A stretch of 64,000 nt of DNA, from NCBI GenBank assembly GCA_030068145.1, contig JAPJBO010000012.1, forward strand, positions 1 to 64,000, read 5' to 3'. Numbering within the stretch: the first letter of the stretch is position 1; every line of letters begins with the position of its first letter. The position numbers were made by a program, and so were the translations under genes. Under the pieces are notes generated by a model. The model searched no databases. It was not told the origin of the DNA and saw only the letters and a list, made by a program, of their open reading frames with translations. Positions 52,936 through 63,573 of this stretch are shown here, piece by piece. Source of the stretch: Diplonema papillatum (lineage: Eukaryota; Euglenozoa; Diplonemea; Diplonemida; Diplonemidae).

Positions 52936-55134
52936 TCACTCTGGATCCCGAAACGAGGAATCAGAGCAGCTTGCATGCGACAATAAATTGTCATCCAGCC
53001 TCTCGGGTGCCGATGACGACGCAGTGCTTCGAGCGACCGTCGAGGCAAGAAGCCTGGCTGCTAGCAAAGCGGAGAGCGGCGACGCAGTCTTCCCACTTGT
53101 CGACGGCCACTGTTGTGTGCACGTTGAGAACGAGCTAGCCTTTGCATCAGACTGCAAACCATCACTCCCAGAGCTGGTTGACGGGCCTGCCTCTGGAACA
53201 AAACTATTGACGTGTACCAAGGGTTCAATATGGTAGCTCGCGCTTTCACAAATGCTAGCATCAAGCATATCATTCGATGCGTCGTCCATTTTTGAGTGCT
53301 CGTCGGATTCTAAGCCGTCCTCGCTTGGCGGTGTTTCCACGTAGGCGTCAGTATTCCCGAAGCTGCGCTGCCGTGCCCACAACGAAACAATTTTCTGTAA
53401 GGAGAAAAGATTGGTGCAACAACATATTAAAGGTTGAACTGTGGCGGGTCTTCGGCGGTTCACGCCTCTCTTGCTGCTTCAGAAAGGTGGCTTCTGCAAG
53501 GGCTGACTGCAGTCTCGTTGTCCTCACACTACGCTGTGAGAACAGAAAGCAACACCGTTCTTGGGTTTTCCGTGTAGGGAAATGGGGCCGACGCTATTGT
53601 TCTTGGGCTGGTCTTGATCGTCATTCAGGGCCAGAGCAGACGTATGGTAACAGTTCACGACTCCTGAGCTATTGCCGTTCTTTAGAAAGATCCTTCTTCT
53701 GCTGTAAGTTTTCATTGGAGTTTATGCAAAGATGGCATACTTTTAGCATTGCTTCTACCGCGGGTTGTTGGCTGATGTCCGGCACGCATAAAGACGGACT
53801 TGTCTCGTCTTCGTCCTCAATAAACTGGAACTTCGGCTCGTCGCCATCAGTTTGTACGGACACTTCTTTGCACTCGTCAATGATGCTTGTACAAATTTCG
53901 TTGCAAGGCTCGGCCTTAGCCGGTGTCTCCAACTTGCAGAGATCAACATAGCTTTCGAGGGCCTCGTCCGACGTGTTGAGAAACGCTGCGTATCTTTCCA
54001 GTGCCTGCATATCCCACGCTTTCACCGGAGCGTGATACCCGCCCCCAACAAGAACCTTTTCTGTCTCTATCTGCTCTTGCATGCTGCGATACCAGTTGAA
54101 GAGGTTGCGTATGGCGGCCTTGGGCGCATTGCCAATGCGTAGCGTTTTCTCAAGGTGTGGCAGAAGGAGAACCATGTGCCGTATGCAAAGGTATCCAATG
54201 TGCTCCAGCAGCAAGCGCAGTTTGCACGACACGCGGTGCTCGAGGTTGTAAATGTATGTTCGCAGCAGCCGCATCCGCGAAAGGTGCTCAAGGTTGTACT
54301 CTTGATGCTTCACCTGCAGGAGTTTGAAGTTGTGGGAAAGAAAGCTTTGAAACGGCAAAAAAACAGAACACAAGTACTCTTCCCTCACCCCGCTCAAGGC
54401 TATAATGTCAAGCGGAGGCCTTACAAAACGCCGGCCTTTTCAATCTCAAAATGCGCCACACCCTCGCAAACTGAAGCATCCTGCACGCATCCAACACAAC
54501 AGTTTTGTATGCAATACACGCAGTGCTGGAGAAATGCGGCTTGGGGGCGTGCGTGAGTAGTATAATAATGAGTAGTAGGTTCGTGGACGGGCGAAGGTGC
54601 ACCCTGGTAAATTCATCAAGATAGTTATTGATTCAAAAGGAAGCAGACCTGGTATCTGAGGAGCAGTTGCATGTACTTCGGGAACGAGTCTTTACCATCT
54701 TCCCCGGAGAAGTAGGAGTCTGTCTCGCACCGGTCGGAGATGAGGAGCCTGTGCATGTCCAAGTCGCTTGCTTTCGTTAGAAAGGACAGCGCAGCAGGCT
54801 TGTACTCTGTCAGACTGTCCTGATCCGGGTTGCGCAGCGCAACAAAGTCTCCACAGGAAAATTCCAGCGGCTCGCAATGCGGAAAGTAATACGCGGAACA
54901 TCCCTTCGACTCTGGCCAGACCGAAACGATGTCGGCGAGCGTCATGTCACCAGTCGTGTAGACAATACGGCACCGCATAACCCTGTCACAGTACCGGTGG
55001 ACACAGCAAGCAATGACCTGCTTTCTCAGCACATCGTCCCACAGTCTGCAAACGTGACGCAGTTCAGATGTGGCTTTGCTGCCCGGAAGCCATGACAATA
55101 TTTCAATATTCAGGTCTTCCGGCAGTTTCTTCAT
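52936..55134 (-). CDS. F-box protein with long helical C-terminal region, three exons
   Basis: Exons 55134-54649, 54313-53741 and 53394-52936 join in phase 0 (introns 335 and 346 bases) to give about 505 residues. The second intron has a clear pyrimidine tract before CTTACAG. The start is the ATG at 55134; the frame extends upstream only to a TTG. Residues 1-40 are an F-box (KKLPEDLNIEILSWLPGSKA then ELRHVCRLWDDVL), the module that binds Skp1 in SCF ubiquitin ligases. Residues 41-162 are a folded region of unknown type. Exon 2 begins HQEYNLEHLSRMRLLRTYIY and is strongly helical to AIRNLFNWYRSMQEQ, then acidic. Exon 3 is Ser/Ala-rich and probably disordered. If the first splice is wrong, the F-box gene ends at 54625 after QVCFLLNQ and the helical protein is a separate gene. 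Confidence 0.65.
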
Positions 55135-55159
55135 ACTTTTTTTTGCGGGGCTCTCCAAA

Positions 55160-55590
55160 TTACTGTGCCTGAAATTCTGATGCTTTCGGTCATAAACGCA
55201 AAGTGGACCGTAATAGCCGCGAAACTACCCTGGTATACAATGCACCAGCTTTCCCCTTCATTGTTCTAACTCGCGCATGGTGTGATGTGAAGATCACGTA
55301 AAGAATGACAAGAATGAAAAGCATGACAAAGATAAAGGTTGCAGAAGAACCAGCCCGAGTAAAAAAGCAACCGAATGTGAAAACAGTGAAAGCAGAAGAG
55401 GCGCATCCGTCTACACTTTTGCGTCTGGCTGTGAAAAGAAGAACTGAATGTGTCGCACTAAAGACGCAACGTGATTGACGGACTGCAAAACATTGGGTGG
55501 AGCTCTCTCAAGTTTGAAAGTGTCCTGCAGGTCGCAAGCGCACAACGAGCACTGGCGCAACAACGACAGCTAAGCGCCATGCACCTCGCA
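55160..55590. other. Probable divergent promoter region
   Basis: This lies between the F-box gene (reverse) and the 55670 ORF (forward). There is no ORF of note. 55290-55360 is purine-rich with repeated AAGAATGACAAGAATGAAAA phrases. Confidence 0.35.
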
Positions 55591-55669
55591 ACACATGAGG
55601 GCAATGTATGACGTAGGCCCGCCGACTCCTACTTGTTTGACGGTTTTTTGGTTGCGGTTTATCGAAGTT

Positions 55670-56113
55670 ATGCCTGTTAAAAAAGGAAGCCGTGGACCAG
55701 AAAGGACTTTTCGATACACCCGTTTCCGCATATTTGATAGGATCTTGGTGCTGCGCCCAATTCTTTTGAAAACGGCGCAACGACTCTCCGACACTACAGG
55801 CCCACGAGAGGGACCGTTCAAGGGTCTCCCCGTATCGTTGCCTAAACACAAAGACGACATGGTCGTGAATCAAAATAGCGGGAGTGATGAGGGGAGCATG
55901 ACGGATGAGAGCGGATCGGGATCGAACGAGGATACCCACTTCCACCACTACCGAGTCTCTCCCCAGGCCCAGGTTCTCGAAGGAACCTGGGCCTCTCAGC
56001 GAGAGCGGTTCTATCAGAAGCGCTCCACAGAAGGAAACAGACTGATAGCAAATTTTGCACCTTTGGCAAAAGCACCAGAAGCAGCCCATTGTTCTTTGCG
56101 ACTTGCGACTTGA
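55670..56113 (+). CDS. Hypothetical protein with acidic Ser-rich middle
   Basis: 147 residues from MPVKKGSRGPERTFRYTRFR (ATG at 55670; an ATG 25 codons upstream is in frame but its leader is Pro/Cys-poor and less protein-like). The N-terminal third is basic with a helix-forming part (FDRILVLRPILLKTAQRLSD). The middle is acidic and Ser/Asn/Gly-rich (NSGSDEGSMTDESGSGSNED). The end is a charged helix (WASQRERFYQKRSTEGNRLI). The opposite strand carries a longer ORF (55508-56137), but its Cys/Arg/Ser-rich composition and lack of pattern make the + strand the better choice. Family unknown. Confidence 0.45.
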   Translation: MPVKKGSRGPERTFRYTRFRIFDRILVLRPILLKTAQRLSDTTGPREGPFKGLPVSLPKHKDDMVVNQNSGSDEGSMTDESGSGSNEDTHFHHYRVSPQAQVLEGTWASQRERFYQKRSTEGNRLIANFAPLAKAPEAAHCSLRLAT

Positions 56114-56129
56114 AGGTCCACCGCGCGAA

Positions 56130-57755
56130 ATGTGCATACAATCACAATAAATCTAAGTGGTGGTAGAAATCTCCAAAGTCAGAGACAGCAGGCGCAGGGA
56201 CAGGTCTTGCTTTGGTTTTTTTCTTTCCCACTTTCAGGCGATTGTCCAATCTCCGTCACGAAAGGATGGTGCTCTGTAGTGATGAGGAAGTTGGCCAGGC
56301 CCCCACCGTATGCACAACATGGCTGCAACACGAGGATGCAGCCCGCTTAGGTGTGCACTGCCTCCCAGATCTCGTTACTTAACCTGACGCAAGTGTCACC
56401 CCTGCAGCCGCAGCAGCAACCTTCGCAATGAAGGCGCGCACAGCCGGAGTATACGTAGGCGATATCGTAAAACAGCTGCACAGACGCAGGTTGATCCGAG
56501 AGTTCTCTGGGGGAGGTGGCGCCACTCAATAAACTCGAAATAAAAGTCAATGATGAAACAGGGGCGTGAGCAGAAACTTGCAGAATCGCTTGTGTGGTCT
56601 CTTGAAGTCCATGTTTCTCGATCTCTCGCCAGTGGGAAGAATATGAACTGAACGTAACGGAAAGGAGGGTACGTTGCGACAGGTTTATGGTGTACTTGTT
56701 AAAGAACTGGGGGAAAAAAACTGTTTGCCCCTCTACGTCTGTGCCTAATTGCGGCTGACGTTGACTGCAATTGCTTGCCGCTGAGTCTGAAGACTAGTGT
56801 TTGCAGGTATGCGGGAGTGCTGAAAAGGACGTGGACTACGACAAGCACGGCGCTCCTCACTCAGATGCGCAGCATATTCGGCAGCACATTGACGCGTTCG
56901 TGCTAGTGTGTGTACCAACGGCAAGACTTCTGTGTCCGTCGTCGTGAGCCGCGGCTGACAACCTATTATTGGTTGGGTAGAAACCACGGGTGGATAGTGT
57001 GCTGGGTTGAATGATCGAGGTGCCAACGAAAACAATCTGTACTGACCACACTCGAGTGGTCTGTTAGTCGTGTCCGTTTGGGTCCTTTTTCAGCCTTCTA
57101 TCCCTGTTCGTCAGTATCTTAGAACGGGGCAATCCTGGGAGGCAGTGTCCACACATAGCGACCTCATTTTGCACACCGGTCCTACAATTGCGGAGCGCGA
57201 GCACGCTGACAGCTCTGGGACTGAATAAACAATGAATATTGCGCGTGTCTCGTAAGGCAAACGTATCATTTAGGGGCCATGTCGGAGAACCTTATTATCG
57301 CTTTTCTCACGACAGGTCTTCGCTGATTCGTTCAGTCCGACGCTATGCGAGCTGCATGACTTGAGAAAATATCAGCCGATTTGAAATAACTTTCGTCGGT
57401 TAGAAATCTGCCCAACAGAATCAAACACCTCCAGGTGGGCTTGCCTGGTACCTTTGGAAAAAACAAACCGAATCTTCCTCTGCCAAAGTCCATGTTATCT
57501 GCGGTGCAAGCATTTTCTAGACTGTTTGTGAATTGTTGTCAACGTACACGTGCACGTGTACAGACTTATTCTTTCCAAGGTCGGTTCAGTAGCATGTAAG
57601 CAACAGGCAACCAGGAGGAGTTGCCGCAAACGAAGCACAAAATACTTTCATGAGCTGCAATAGAACTAGATTCTTTTTTCGTTTCCGGAAATTTCCTCAA
57701 GCATTCGGGTTGCATTGCTTCGCTCACCCAAACCTTCCACGCATATAACGACGGA
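56130..57755. other. Gene-free stretch with one dispersed repeat
   Basis: 56185-56355 repeats the 19.9-20.1 kb segment (AGACAGCAGGCGCAGGG, then CCAGGCCCCCACC). The remainder has short ORFs only. GTACACGTGCACGTGTAC at 57544-57561 is a near-palindrome, a possible protein-binding site. Confidence 0.45.
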
Positions 57756-57761
57756 GCTTTT

Positions 57762-57998
57762 TTAGTTCTGGACCTTGGTTGCGAAGGACCGAAAAGGTTC
57801 GTCTCTCAAGGCATTTCCTGCTGAAAGAAGGGTTGAATCCTCCGAGAGAACAGAGTAAGGCGAAAGGGGACGGACAAAAACAAGGGGGGCATGGAAGACA
57901 TCTGCTTCCAGAGAGCGAGGCTCGATGTTGACCACGCGAAGGAAAGACTGAAGCAAGAACGTAATAAGGATCAGTTGCCGCAAACTCGATGAAGCCAT
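57762..57998 (-). CDS. Possible small secreted protein
   Basis: From the ATG at 57998 the frame gives 78 residues that begin MASSSLRQLILITFLLQSFL, a good signal-peptide profile (short polar N-region, 12-residue hydrophobic core), followed by VNIEPRSLEADVFHAPLVFV and a Ser/Asp/Leu-rich mature part with no Cys. The ORF is open 39 codons further upstream, but that part is His/Arg/Cys-rich and not protein-like. No homologue is recognised; a short ORF in gene-poor DNA may be chance. Confidence 0.3.
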   Translation of the reverse strand: MASSSLRQLILITFLLQSFLRVVNIEPRSLEADVFHAPLVFVRPLSPYSVLSEDSTLLSAGNALRDEPFRSFATKVQN

Positions 57999-58009
57999 TG
58001 CAAAGTACG

Positions 58010-59120
58010 AATGAGGGATTGGTACCCAGACAAAAACTGGATAATGGGTGGCATGAAAAAAAGACCCCTTGATATTTGACCGACAGTGGTCACGGTGGTC
58101 TAGAGTCCGCAGCATCCTGGACGCTGAGCGCGGCGGGGACTATGCAAAAGTTTTTTCCTCTTCCTTCGTATTTAGTACTGGCGACACGTCGGCGTATTTG
58201 TACACGTAACTCCGCAGCGAAGTGTGGAGCGGTCGTGGGGGGAGCCGCATTTGCGAGTGCATCTCGGTGAACGATGTCGTCCTGGATATCAGAAGGATAG
58301 GTAGACGATACGCGAGCCCCGTCAGCAACCCTCGCCTTCGTGCCCGCCAAGCGACTTGCACTTGATGGACAAAGATTACAGAACAGTCGAAAAAGAACGA
58401 AGTTGCTCTCGCAAGCAATTCGAATACACTTTGCAGTCGATGAGGGGAAGCTCTGCCATTCGAAAAGCAACCCGCTGCGGATGCATGGAGTGAGCAATCG
58501 TGGATAGCAGCGAAGTTATCCAGTTCCCCCTATCGTTACGTAGAATCCGTGCCTTTCCTCCTTCTGGCGCTCGCGTTGTACATTCACATGTGTGTCTGCC
58601 AAAGGTATGCGTATTCAACAAACAAAACGCGGCTGCACCGAGGTCTAGTCAAGAACAGATCTGTCGATGTCATTAACTCTTGTTTTCAGAGCTTATTAAA
58701 AAGAATCTGATGAAACAACAAAACCCAACAAATGCGAAACAGCTGCAAAGATGCGGGCGGGGTGGGACGGGGCGCAACCGAGGCGAGACCATGCCTGGTC
58801 AATGCGCACGGAATGGTCGAAAGAGCCTATGTGAATGTCTCACTTTGCCATTTCCGGATGATGGGGACTTGATGGCCCAGCACAACGACAGAGATTTGCT
58901 TCGGCAGCATAGGATACCAGAAAGCCCACGTTGCTAGTGGTGGGGGTTCACTGGGGGCAGCAGGTGGATCGTGTCGACAGCTTCCTTCTCTCGCGTCCGC
59001 ATGTGTCCTCCTTGCACGTTGTCTGCAACCTGTAGATTCGTTAGTTATGTCGAATAAGCTTTTTGACCATAAAGGCATTCCATGAACTTGACCTCCCGTT
59101 TCGCACTCTTCTGCGCATCC
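58010..59120. other. No gene assigned
   Basis: ORFs 58090-58497 (-), 58680-58937 (+) and 58827-59078 (-) have no domains and overlap others. Any 5' exon of the putative secreted protein would be here. Confidence 0.3.
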
Positions 59121-59123
59121 AAT

Positions 59124-59490
59124 TCCACAGGTCAGGTTACTATATAATTATGTGGCTTGTCCGTCTGTCTGTCTGTCTGTCTGTTCGTCAGAATGAAAAA
59201 TTCCAAGCAAAAATTTCACCTTTGTCAAAAAAAAATTCTGAAAAACTCAAAATTCAGAATCCAGTTTCTATTGGTTTTCCTATGAACCAGACCCGCAAAC
59301 CAGCCATTTTTTGGCAGCATCCAATTCCGCAGGTCAGGTTACTATATAATTATGTGGCTTGTCCGTCTGTCTGTCTGTCTGTTCGTCACAATGAAAAATT
59401 CCAAGCAAAAATTTCACCTTTGTCAAAAAAAAATTCTGAAAAACTCAAAATTCAGAATCCAGTTTCTATTGGTTTTCCTATGAACCAGAC
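59124..59490. repeat. Tandem duplication, about 200-bp unit, with GTCTGTCTGTCT core
   Basis: CAGGTCAGGTTACTATATAA then TTATGTGGCTTGTCCGTCTG recurs about 200 bases later. After the GTCT run both copies have GAATGAAAAATTCCAAGCAA-type A-rich sequence and TTGGTTTTCCTATGAACCAG. The layout is the same as the 169-bp repeat at the left end of the window (GTGGCTT, CCGTCCGTC, A-rich, then a C-rich end), so both appear to be branches of one dispersed satellite or MITE family. Confidence 0.85.
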
Positions 59491-59694
59491 CCTTTTCTGT
59501 CCGCAAGGACGAAGTCAGGCAAACTGGACGAGACCCAACCTGACTCCGGTGCATTTGAGCTCCCGCAGTGTGATCGGGTCAAAAGGAAGAGAGTAGATAC
59601 ATGATTAAACCGTTGTTCATAGAGGACCTCTTCTTTATTGTCTCTCCAGTAAAATGGAATCCTATCATTGATCTGGGCTAATCCAAGCGTTCCC

Positions 59695-60117
59695 CTAAAG
59701 GGACGCAAGTCCTCGGGTGTCGCAAAAAAAACATACCTCGCCGTCGTCGAAGAGAATCGAATAGGTACCATTTTCATGGTGTTCTTTGACTTTTCCGCCG
59801 TACCACCCCTCTTCGTCGCCGTAGTATACGTCTACGTCAGTGCCGATAGGCCACACTTGCTGCCACACATCGCCATCGGTCCAGACAATTTGGCTCCACT
59901 CGTGCCTTGCGACAAACGCATCGATCAGCGTGATGCGGCCGAGGGTAGCAAAATGTTCAGACTCCACCAAGACGTGCACTTCGGAATCGCCGGTTTCTTT
60001 CAACTTCACAACAGCCTTGTGGCCCTGGTGGTGTGTTTTCTTGATGAATCGAAGGCAACGGCAGCACAAGTTGGTGGGTTGCGCCTGGAGGGAGACATTA
60101 TCTGTCCCGACACTCAT
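59695..60117 (-). CDS. Tudor/Agenet-like domain protein
   Basis: 140 residues from the ATG at 60117. The C-terminal part (about residues 88-128) reads VWPIGTDVDVYYGDEEGWYG then GKVKEHHENGTYSILFDDGE, the G-W-Y-x-G/A-x-V ... G-x-Y-x-(I/V)-x-(F/Y)-D-D-G-(E/D) pattern of Tudor-like barrels that bind methylated or unmodified peptides. The N-terminal 85 residues contain CCRCLRFIKKTHHQGHKAVV and a hydrophobic strand-rich part (VHVLVESEHFATLG, RITLIDAFVARHEW) that may be a second small beta domain. The reading frame ends CFFCDTRGLASL just after GACGGCGAG/GTATGT, a good splice donor, so the true protein may continue in an exon below 59.69 kb. Localisation is unknown. Confidence 0.6.
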   Translation of the reverse strand: MSVGTDNVSLQAQPTNLCCRCLRFIKKTHHQGHKAVVKLKETGDSEVHVLVESEHFATLGRITLIDAFVARHEWSQIVWTDGDVWQQVWPIGTDVDVYYGDEEGWYGGKVKEHHENGTYSILFDDGEVCFFCDTRGLASL

Positions 60118-60179
60118 GATCGCTCACCCTTCCGCGATTCTATCTGGACTAAACTTACTTTCTGGACTTAACTTACTTC

Positions 60180-60660
60180 ATAGTTCGTTCTCGGGAACAA
60201 TATTCATTCTCATGGAGCATAAACCGACCAGTGGTCCTTCACGTTCTCGATTCCAACTGAGTGCGCGCAATCCATACCTTCACTTTCCATTCGTTGTCCG
60301 CGCTATCTTCCCAGCAGCCTTGTAAAATATCCAGCTCTTTTTGCTGTGTGATGAGGGTTTGTTGTCACGTGAGCCTGTTTCCACGTACGCTGTTCAGAAA
60401 GATTGGGTTGTGCCCTGCTTCAGTTTCGGGTTAGGGAGTCGCATCAACCTCCGAAACACGCTGCCTACGTCTCTTTAGCTTTCAGGATACATTGCAGAGG
60501 AACCGAAAGACTGTAAGTATAGAACAGAAGTCGGGGTTGAAACTCCTCAGGCTGCGCTCTCGAAGCCAATCGCAAGCCAGAAGTCAAACTAGCCACCCAG
60601 AGGTTTGTAAAAACAGGCGCCTGATTCCGCTGCACAACCACGGGTCCGGGGTTTAATAAG
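60180..60660. other. No gene recognised
   Basis: Contains GTCGCATCAACCTCCGAAAC and ACACGCTGCC phrases similar to 29140-29160 (GAACAACGACCGAAACACGC), so some dispersed repeat is present. No ORF with domain support. Confidence 0.3.
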
Positions 60661-60674
60661 AACTGACCACGGTT

Positions 60675-61105
60675 GTGATACGAATCGTTTATTGTAGTTT
60701 ATTGTATTTTTATTGTACAGATTTTCGTATATTATTGTCTACAATACTGTATAATACATCCTCCTCCTACTGCGTATACTGGCTCCGTCTGCTGCTTCGT
60801 CTTCACCGTCGCGGATGATGCATAAATCGAAAGTAGAAAGGTCAGCAGTGATTCGGTGTGTTTGTCACAATCGTCGTGACGCCTCAGGACACGGCTTCAG
60901 AAAAAAGGGGGCAAGCGAGGGGTGAAGTTACGATGTTTTCGGGATAGCGACGGGGTTATTTAACCTGTAATGAGTGTTAGGTATTCGTCGGGTATGTTAA
61001 TCTTCTAAGATCTGCGATCTTATACGACCAATAATACAATAATTTACAATAATGTACAAGAATGTACGATAATTCACAATAATATACGAAGCACGGTTGG
61101 CAGAT
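60675..61105. mobile_element. A/T-rich foldback element
   Basis: GTTTATTGTAGTTTATTGTA through CGTATATTATTGT at 60688-60740 is mirrored at 61025-61095 (ACAATAATTTACAATAATGT through ACAATAATATACG). The about 270-bp centre is of mixed composition without an ORF. Probably a MITE or foldback; no duplication was recognised in the A/T-rich flanks. Confidence 0.6.
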
Positions 61106-61109
61106 AATC

Positions 61110-61285
61110 ACGATTATTACCTATTATTAGATTTCCGAAATCCGCCCCAAATTATTAGATTTTATTAGAAATTATTAGATATTATTACCTGGTTCCTGAA
61201 ATTATCAGATATTATTACCTGATTATTAGAAATTATTACCCATTATTAGATATTATTACCAGGTAATAATCCATTATTACCTGAC
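61110..61285. repeat. ATTATTAGATATTATTACCT repeats
   Basis: A short degenerate array of ATTATTAGA and TATTATTACC units adjoining the foldback element. Confidence 0.85.
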
Positions 61286-61299
61286 TTTACCATGCATTC

Positions 61300-61745
61300 T
61301 CACAGCAAAAGTGCCCCTAGGAGTGGAAGGTGATCGTCACGGTGGGTGTTCGTGCGTCCAAACCATTCCGTTCACCCCGTTCGCAATTCCGTTTGTTGCT
61401 AAGTCGAAATGGAAGGATGCCAAAAGAGGTAGGAGAGGTTTGAGGCAAGATCCTGGCAGAGGACGATGATGTGGCACGTGGGGTATGCGACCTCTACCCG
61501 CCAGAACCCGTATTCTTAGGGCAGAATGGGGGTCTAACTCATCTGGGAAACCTTCTTTTGAGCACGAATCCCGTTCGCTGGGCATACAGTCCGTTGCATG
61601 TGGCCTTTGATGATCGGCATTCGCTGGAACCCGACCGAAGCAGACAATAAGATCCCGTATCATTTCACGTTCATCTGCACGCGGAATGTACGGCCTGCTT
61701 GTGATCTTCTGCCGGTTCTTCGGACTGTCTTCTGCAAGCACCATA
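61300..61745 (-). other. Possible truncated ORF next to the 205-bp array
   Basis: Reverse ORF 61337-61765 (142 codons) has mixed composition, including ADEREMIRDLIVCFGR and FDLATNGIANGVNGMVW, but its N-terminus runs into the start of the 205-bp repeat array. It could be an interrupted gene or chance; no domain is recognised. Confidence 0.25.
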
Positions 61746-61754
61746 GTCACGTCC

Positions 61755-62355
61755 CCGGGGACCAAGAAGTATGTGCGTGGTTCCGCGGGTCTTTACAAGA
61801 TGCAGGGCACCGGACATGGAAACCACCAGGTTTGTGACGGGAAGGACGGGAATCGATCCCCTGGGCGGTGCCGTTTTTTTCGCTGTCCACGGAGCAGACC
61901 TTTTTCAACGACTTTTTGCTCGCGATCAGCTCCGATGAAGAGAACCGCGAAAATTAGACATGGGGATCAGAAAGTACGTGCGTGGTTCGCGGGTCTTTAT
62001 GATATGCTGTGCACCGGGCGTGGAAACCACCAAGTGTGTGTTGAGAAGGGCGGGAATCGATCCCCTGAATGGTGGCATTTTCCGGCTGGTCCACGTAGCA
62101 GATCTTTTTTGACGAATTTACGCTCGCAATCAGCTCCGATGAAAAGATCCGTGAAAATTAGACCCGGGGATTACAAATATGTGCGTGGTTTGTGGGTCTT
62201 TGTAAGAGACAGGGCCCCGGCGCGGACCACCGGGTGTGCATCGAGAAGAAAGGGAATCAGTCCTGTCATTTTTTTTGCTGGTCCACGCAGCAGACCTTTT
62301 TCGGCGTTTTTTTGCTCGTGATCAGCTCCGATGAAGAGATCCGCAAAAAATAGAC
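61755..62355. repeat. Third locus of the 205-bp array, opposite orientation
   Basis: Read on the reverse strand this holds three units of the array found in the CAGTGTGG elements: GGTCCACG(T/C)AGCAGA, TTTTTGCTCG(C/T)GATCAGCTC and TGCGTGGTT(C/T) GCGGGTCTTT blocks recur near 61760, 61965 and 62170 on the + strand. It is more diverged than the other two loci, and I could not find CAGTGTGG ends, so this may be an older, truncated copy. A 211-codon + ORF crosses the units because about 204 bp is divisible by three. Confidence 0.8.
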
Positions 62356-62469
62356 CCGGATATCCAAGAAAATGTGCAAAGGTTTTCTCGCGTTTTGGGG
62401 GGATTGTCGAATCTGCTTCGCATGGGGTAAAGGGCTGACACGGGCGAAGAAATCGGTGCATATTTCTTT

Positions 62470-62695
62470 TTTGACGGGTCCAAAGACCTGGAAAAATCGG
62501 CAAAAACGGCCCAAAATGGCCAAAATCTAGAAAAATCGGCAATAACGGCCCAAAATGGCCCAAAATCTGGAAAAATCGGCAAAAATGGCCCAAAACGGCC
62601 AAAATCTGGAAAAATCGGCAAAAATGGCCCATAGTGGCCAAATCTGGAAAATCGGCAAAAATCGGCAAAAACGGCCAAAATCTGGAAAATGTGAA
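62470..62695. repeat. AAAATCTGGAAAAATCGGCA tandem repeats
   Basis: About seven units mixing AAAATCTGGAAAAATCGGCA with AAAATGGCCCAAAACGGCC. The ORFs across it (Phe/Leu/Pro-rich on the reverse strand) are repeat artefacts. Confidence 0.9.
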
Positions 62696-62699
62696 TTTT

Positions 62700-63570
62700 G
62701 ACCCAAAAAAAAACACAAAGTGCATTTCCAGCCAAAAAGTCTGGGAACAATTTCAAGCCAAATTTTGGTACCTCTAAGGAAATTTCCAAAATTGTTTTTA
62801 GGCCAAATTGGCTGAGAAATGTACTTAGAGAACTTCGATGGACCCCGAACCCGGGATTTTGAAAAACGCAACTTTTTGTATAACTTTCATACAAGGATTT
62901 CTTTCTAACTTTCATTGTGCATGCACTTTTTTAGAGTTAGGTTCGCTTGAAATTCCGGGGTTTTTGTGTAGGATAACAGGTTTGTGTTGTCGGAGAGATT
63001 GGCCTGTGAAGGAAACTGGCATCTGCACCTGTGCAATCACTTTTCCCAGAAATCTGCTACAGGCAAACAAAAGCAGCTGACAGATCAACATGGTTCACAT
63101 CTCAGCAAGTATGTCGGGTTCCTTCTGGGCCTTTCGACCGCGCACTGGCCGCACATTCCAGGATGTGCTTTGTGGTGCTGTAGTTGCTTGCGACAACGGA
63201 TTGTTACTGTGTGCAGGTCGCTTGGCAACGTTCTGGGGCCTTTGCGAGATGAAACACCAGAGTCTCACTTTTCTGCGCCTTCTGCGCGGTCAAGTCACCA
63301 AATGTCCTACCAGCAGGCACACACACACGAACCTAGGGACGATGGCCTGTGGATCTTACAGTACTGTAGCGAGTAAGTTACGCCAACCGCAAAAGTCGCG
63401 TTTCAGCGTCCTTCGAGGTAGCCTACGACAAAGTTCCAAATTCCTGGACGATGACCAATGTGGGCTTGGCGACTTCTAGGCGACTCGCAGACTTAAAGGA
63501 GGATGCGCGTCCCCTAAACATCATGCTGTTGGGGCCTTGTGTTTTGGAAGTTGCAATAAGCCGTTCCAGA
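62700..63570. other. Dispersed repeat, then ORFs of low support
   Basis: 62925-62960 (CACTTTTTTAGAGTTAGGTT then CGCTTGAAATTCCGGGG) is similar to 42531-42570. + strand ORFs 62984-63376 and 63090-63479 overlap in different frames; the latter (GRTFQDVLCGAVVACDNGLL) has the more natural composition, but no domain is recognised. Confidence 0.3.
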
Positions 63571-63573
63571 GAC

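Noticed and set aside
55508-56137. 209-codon reverse ORF
   Set aside because: Longer than the + strand ORF it overlaps, but it has Cys/Arg/Ser-rich noise-like composition, while the + strand protein has distinct basic, acidic and helical segments.
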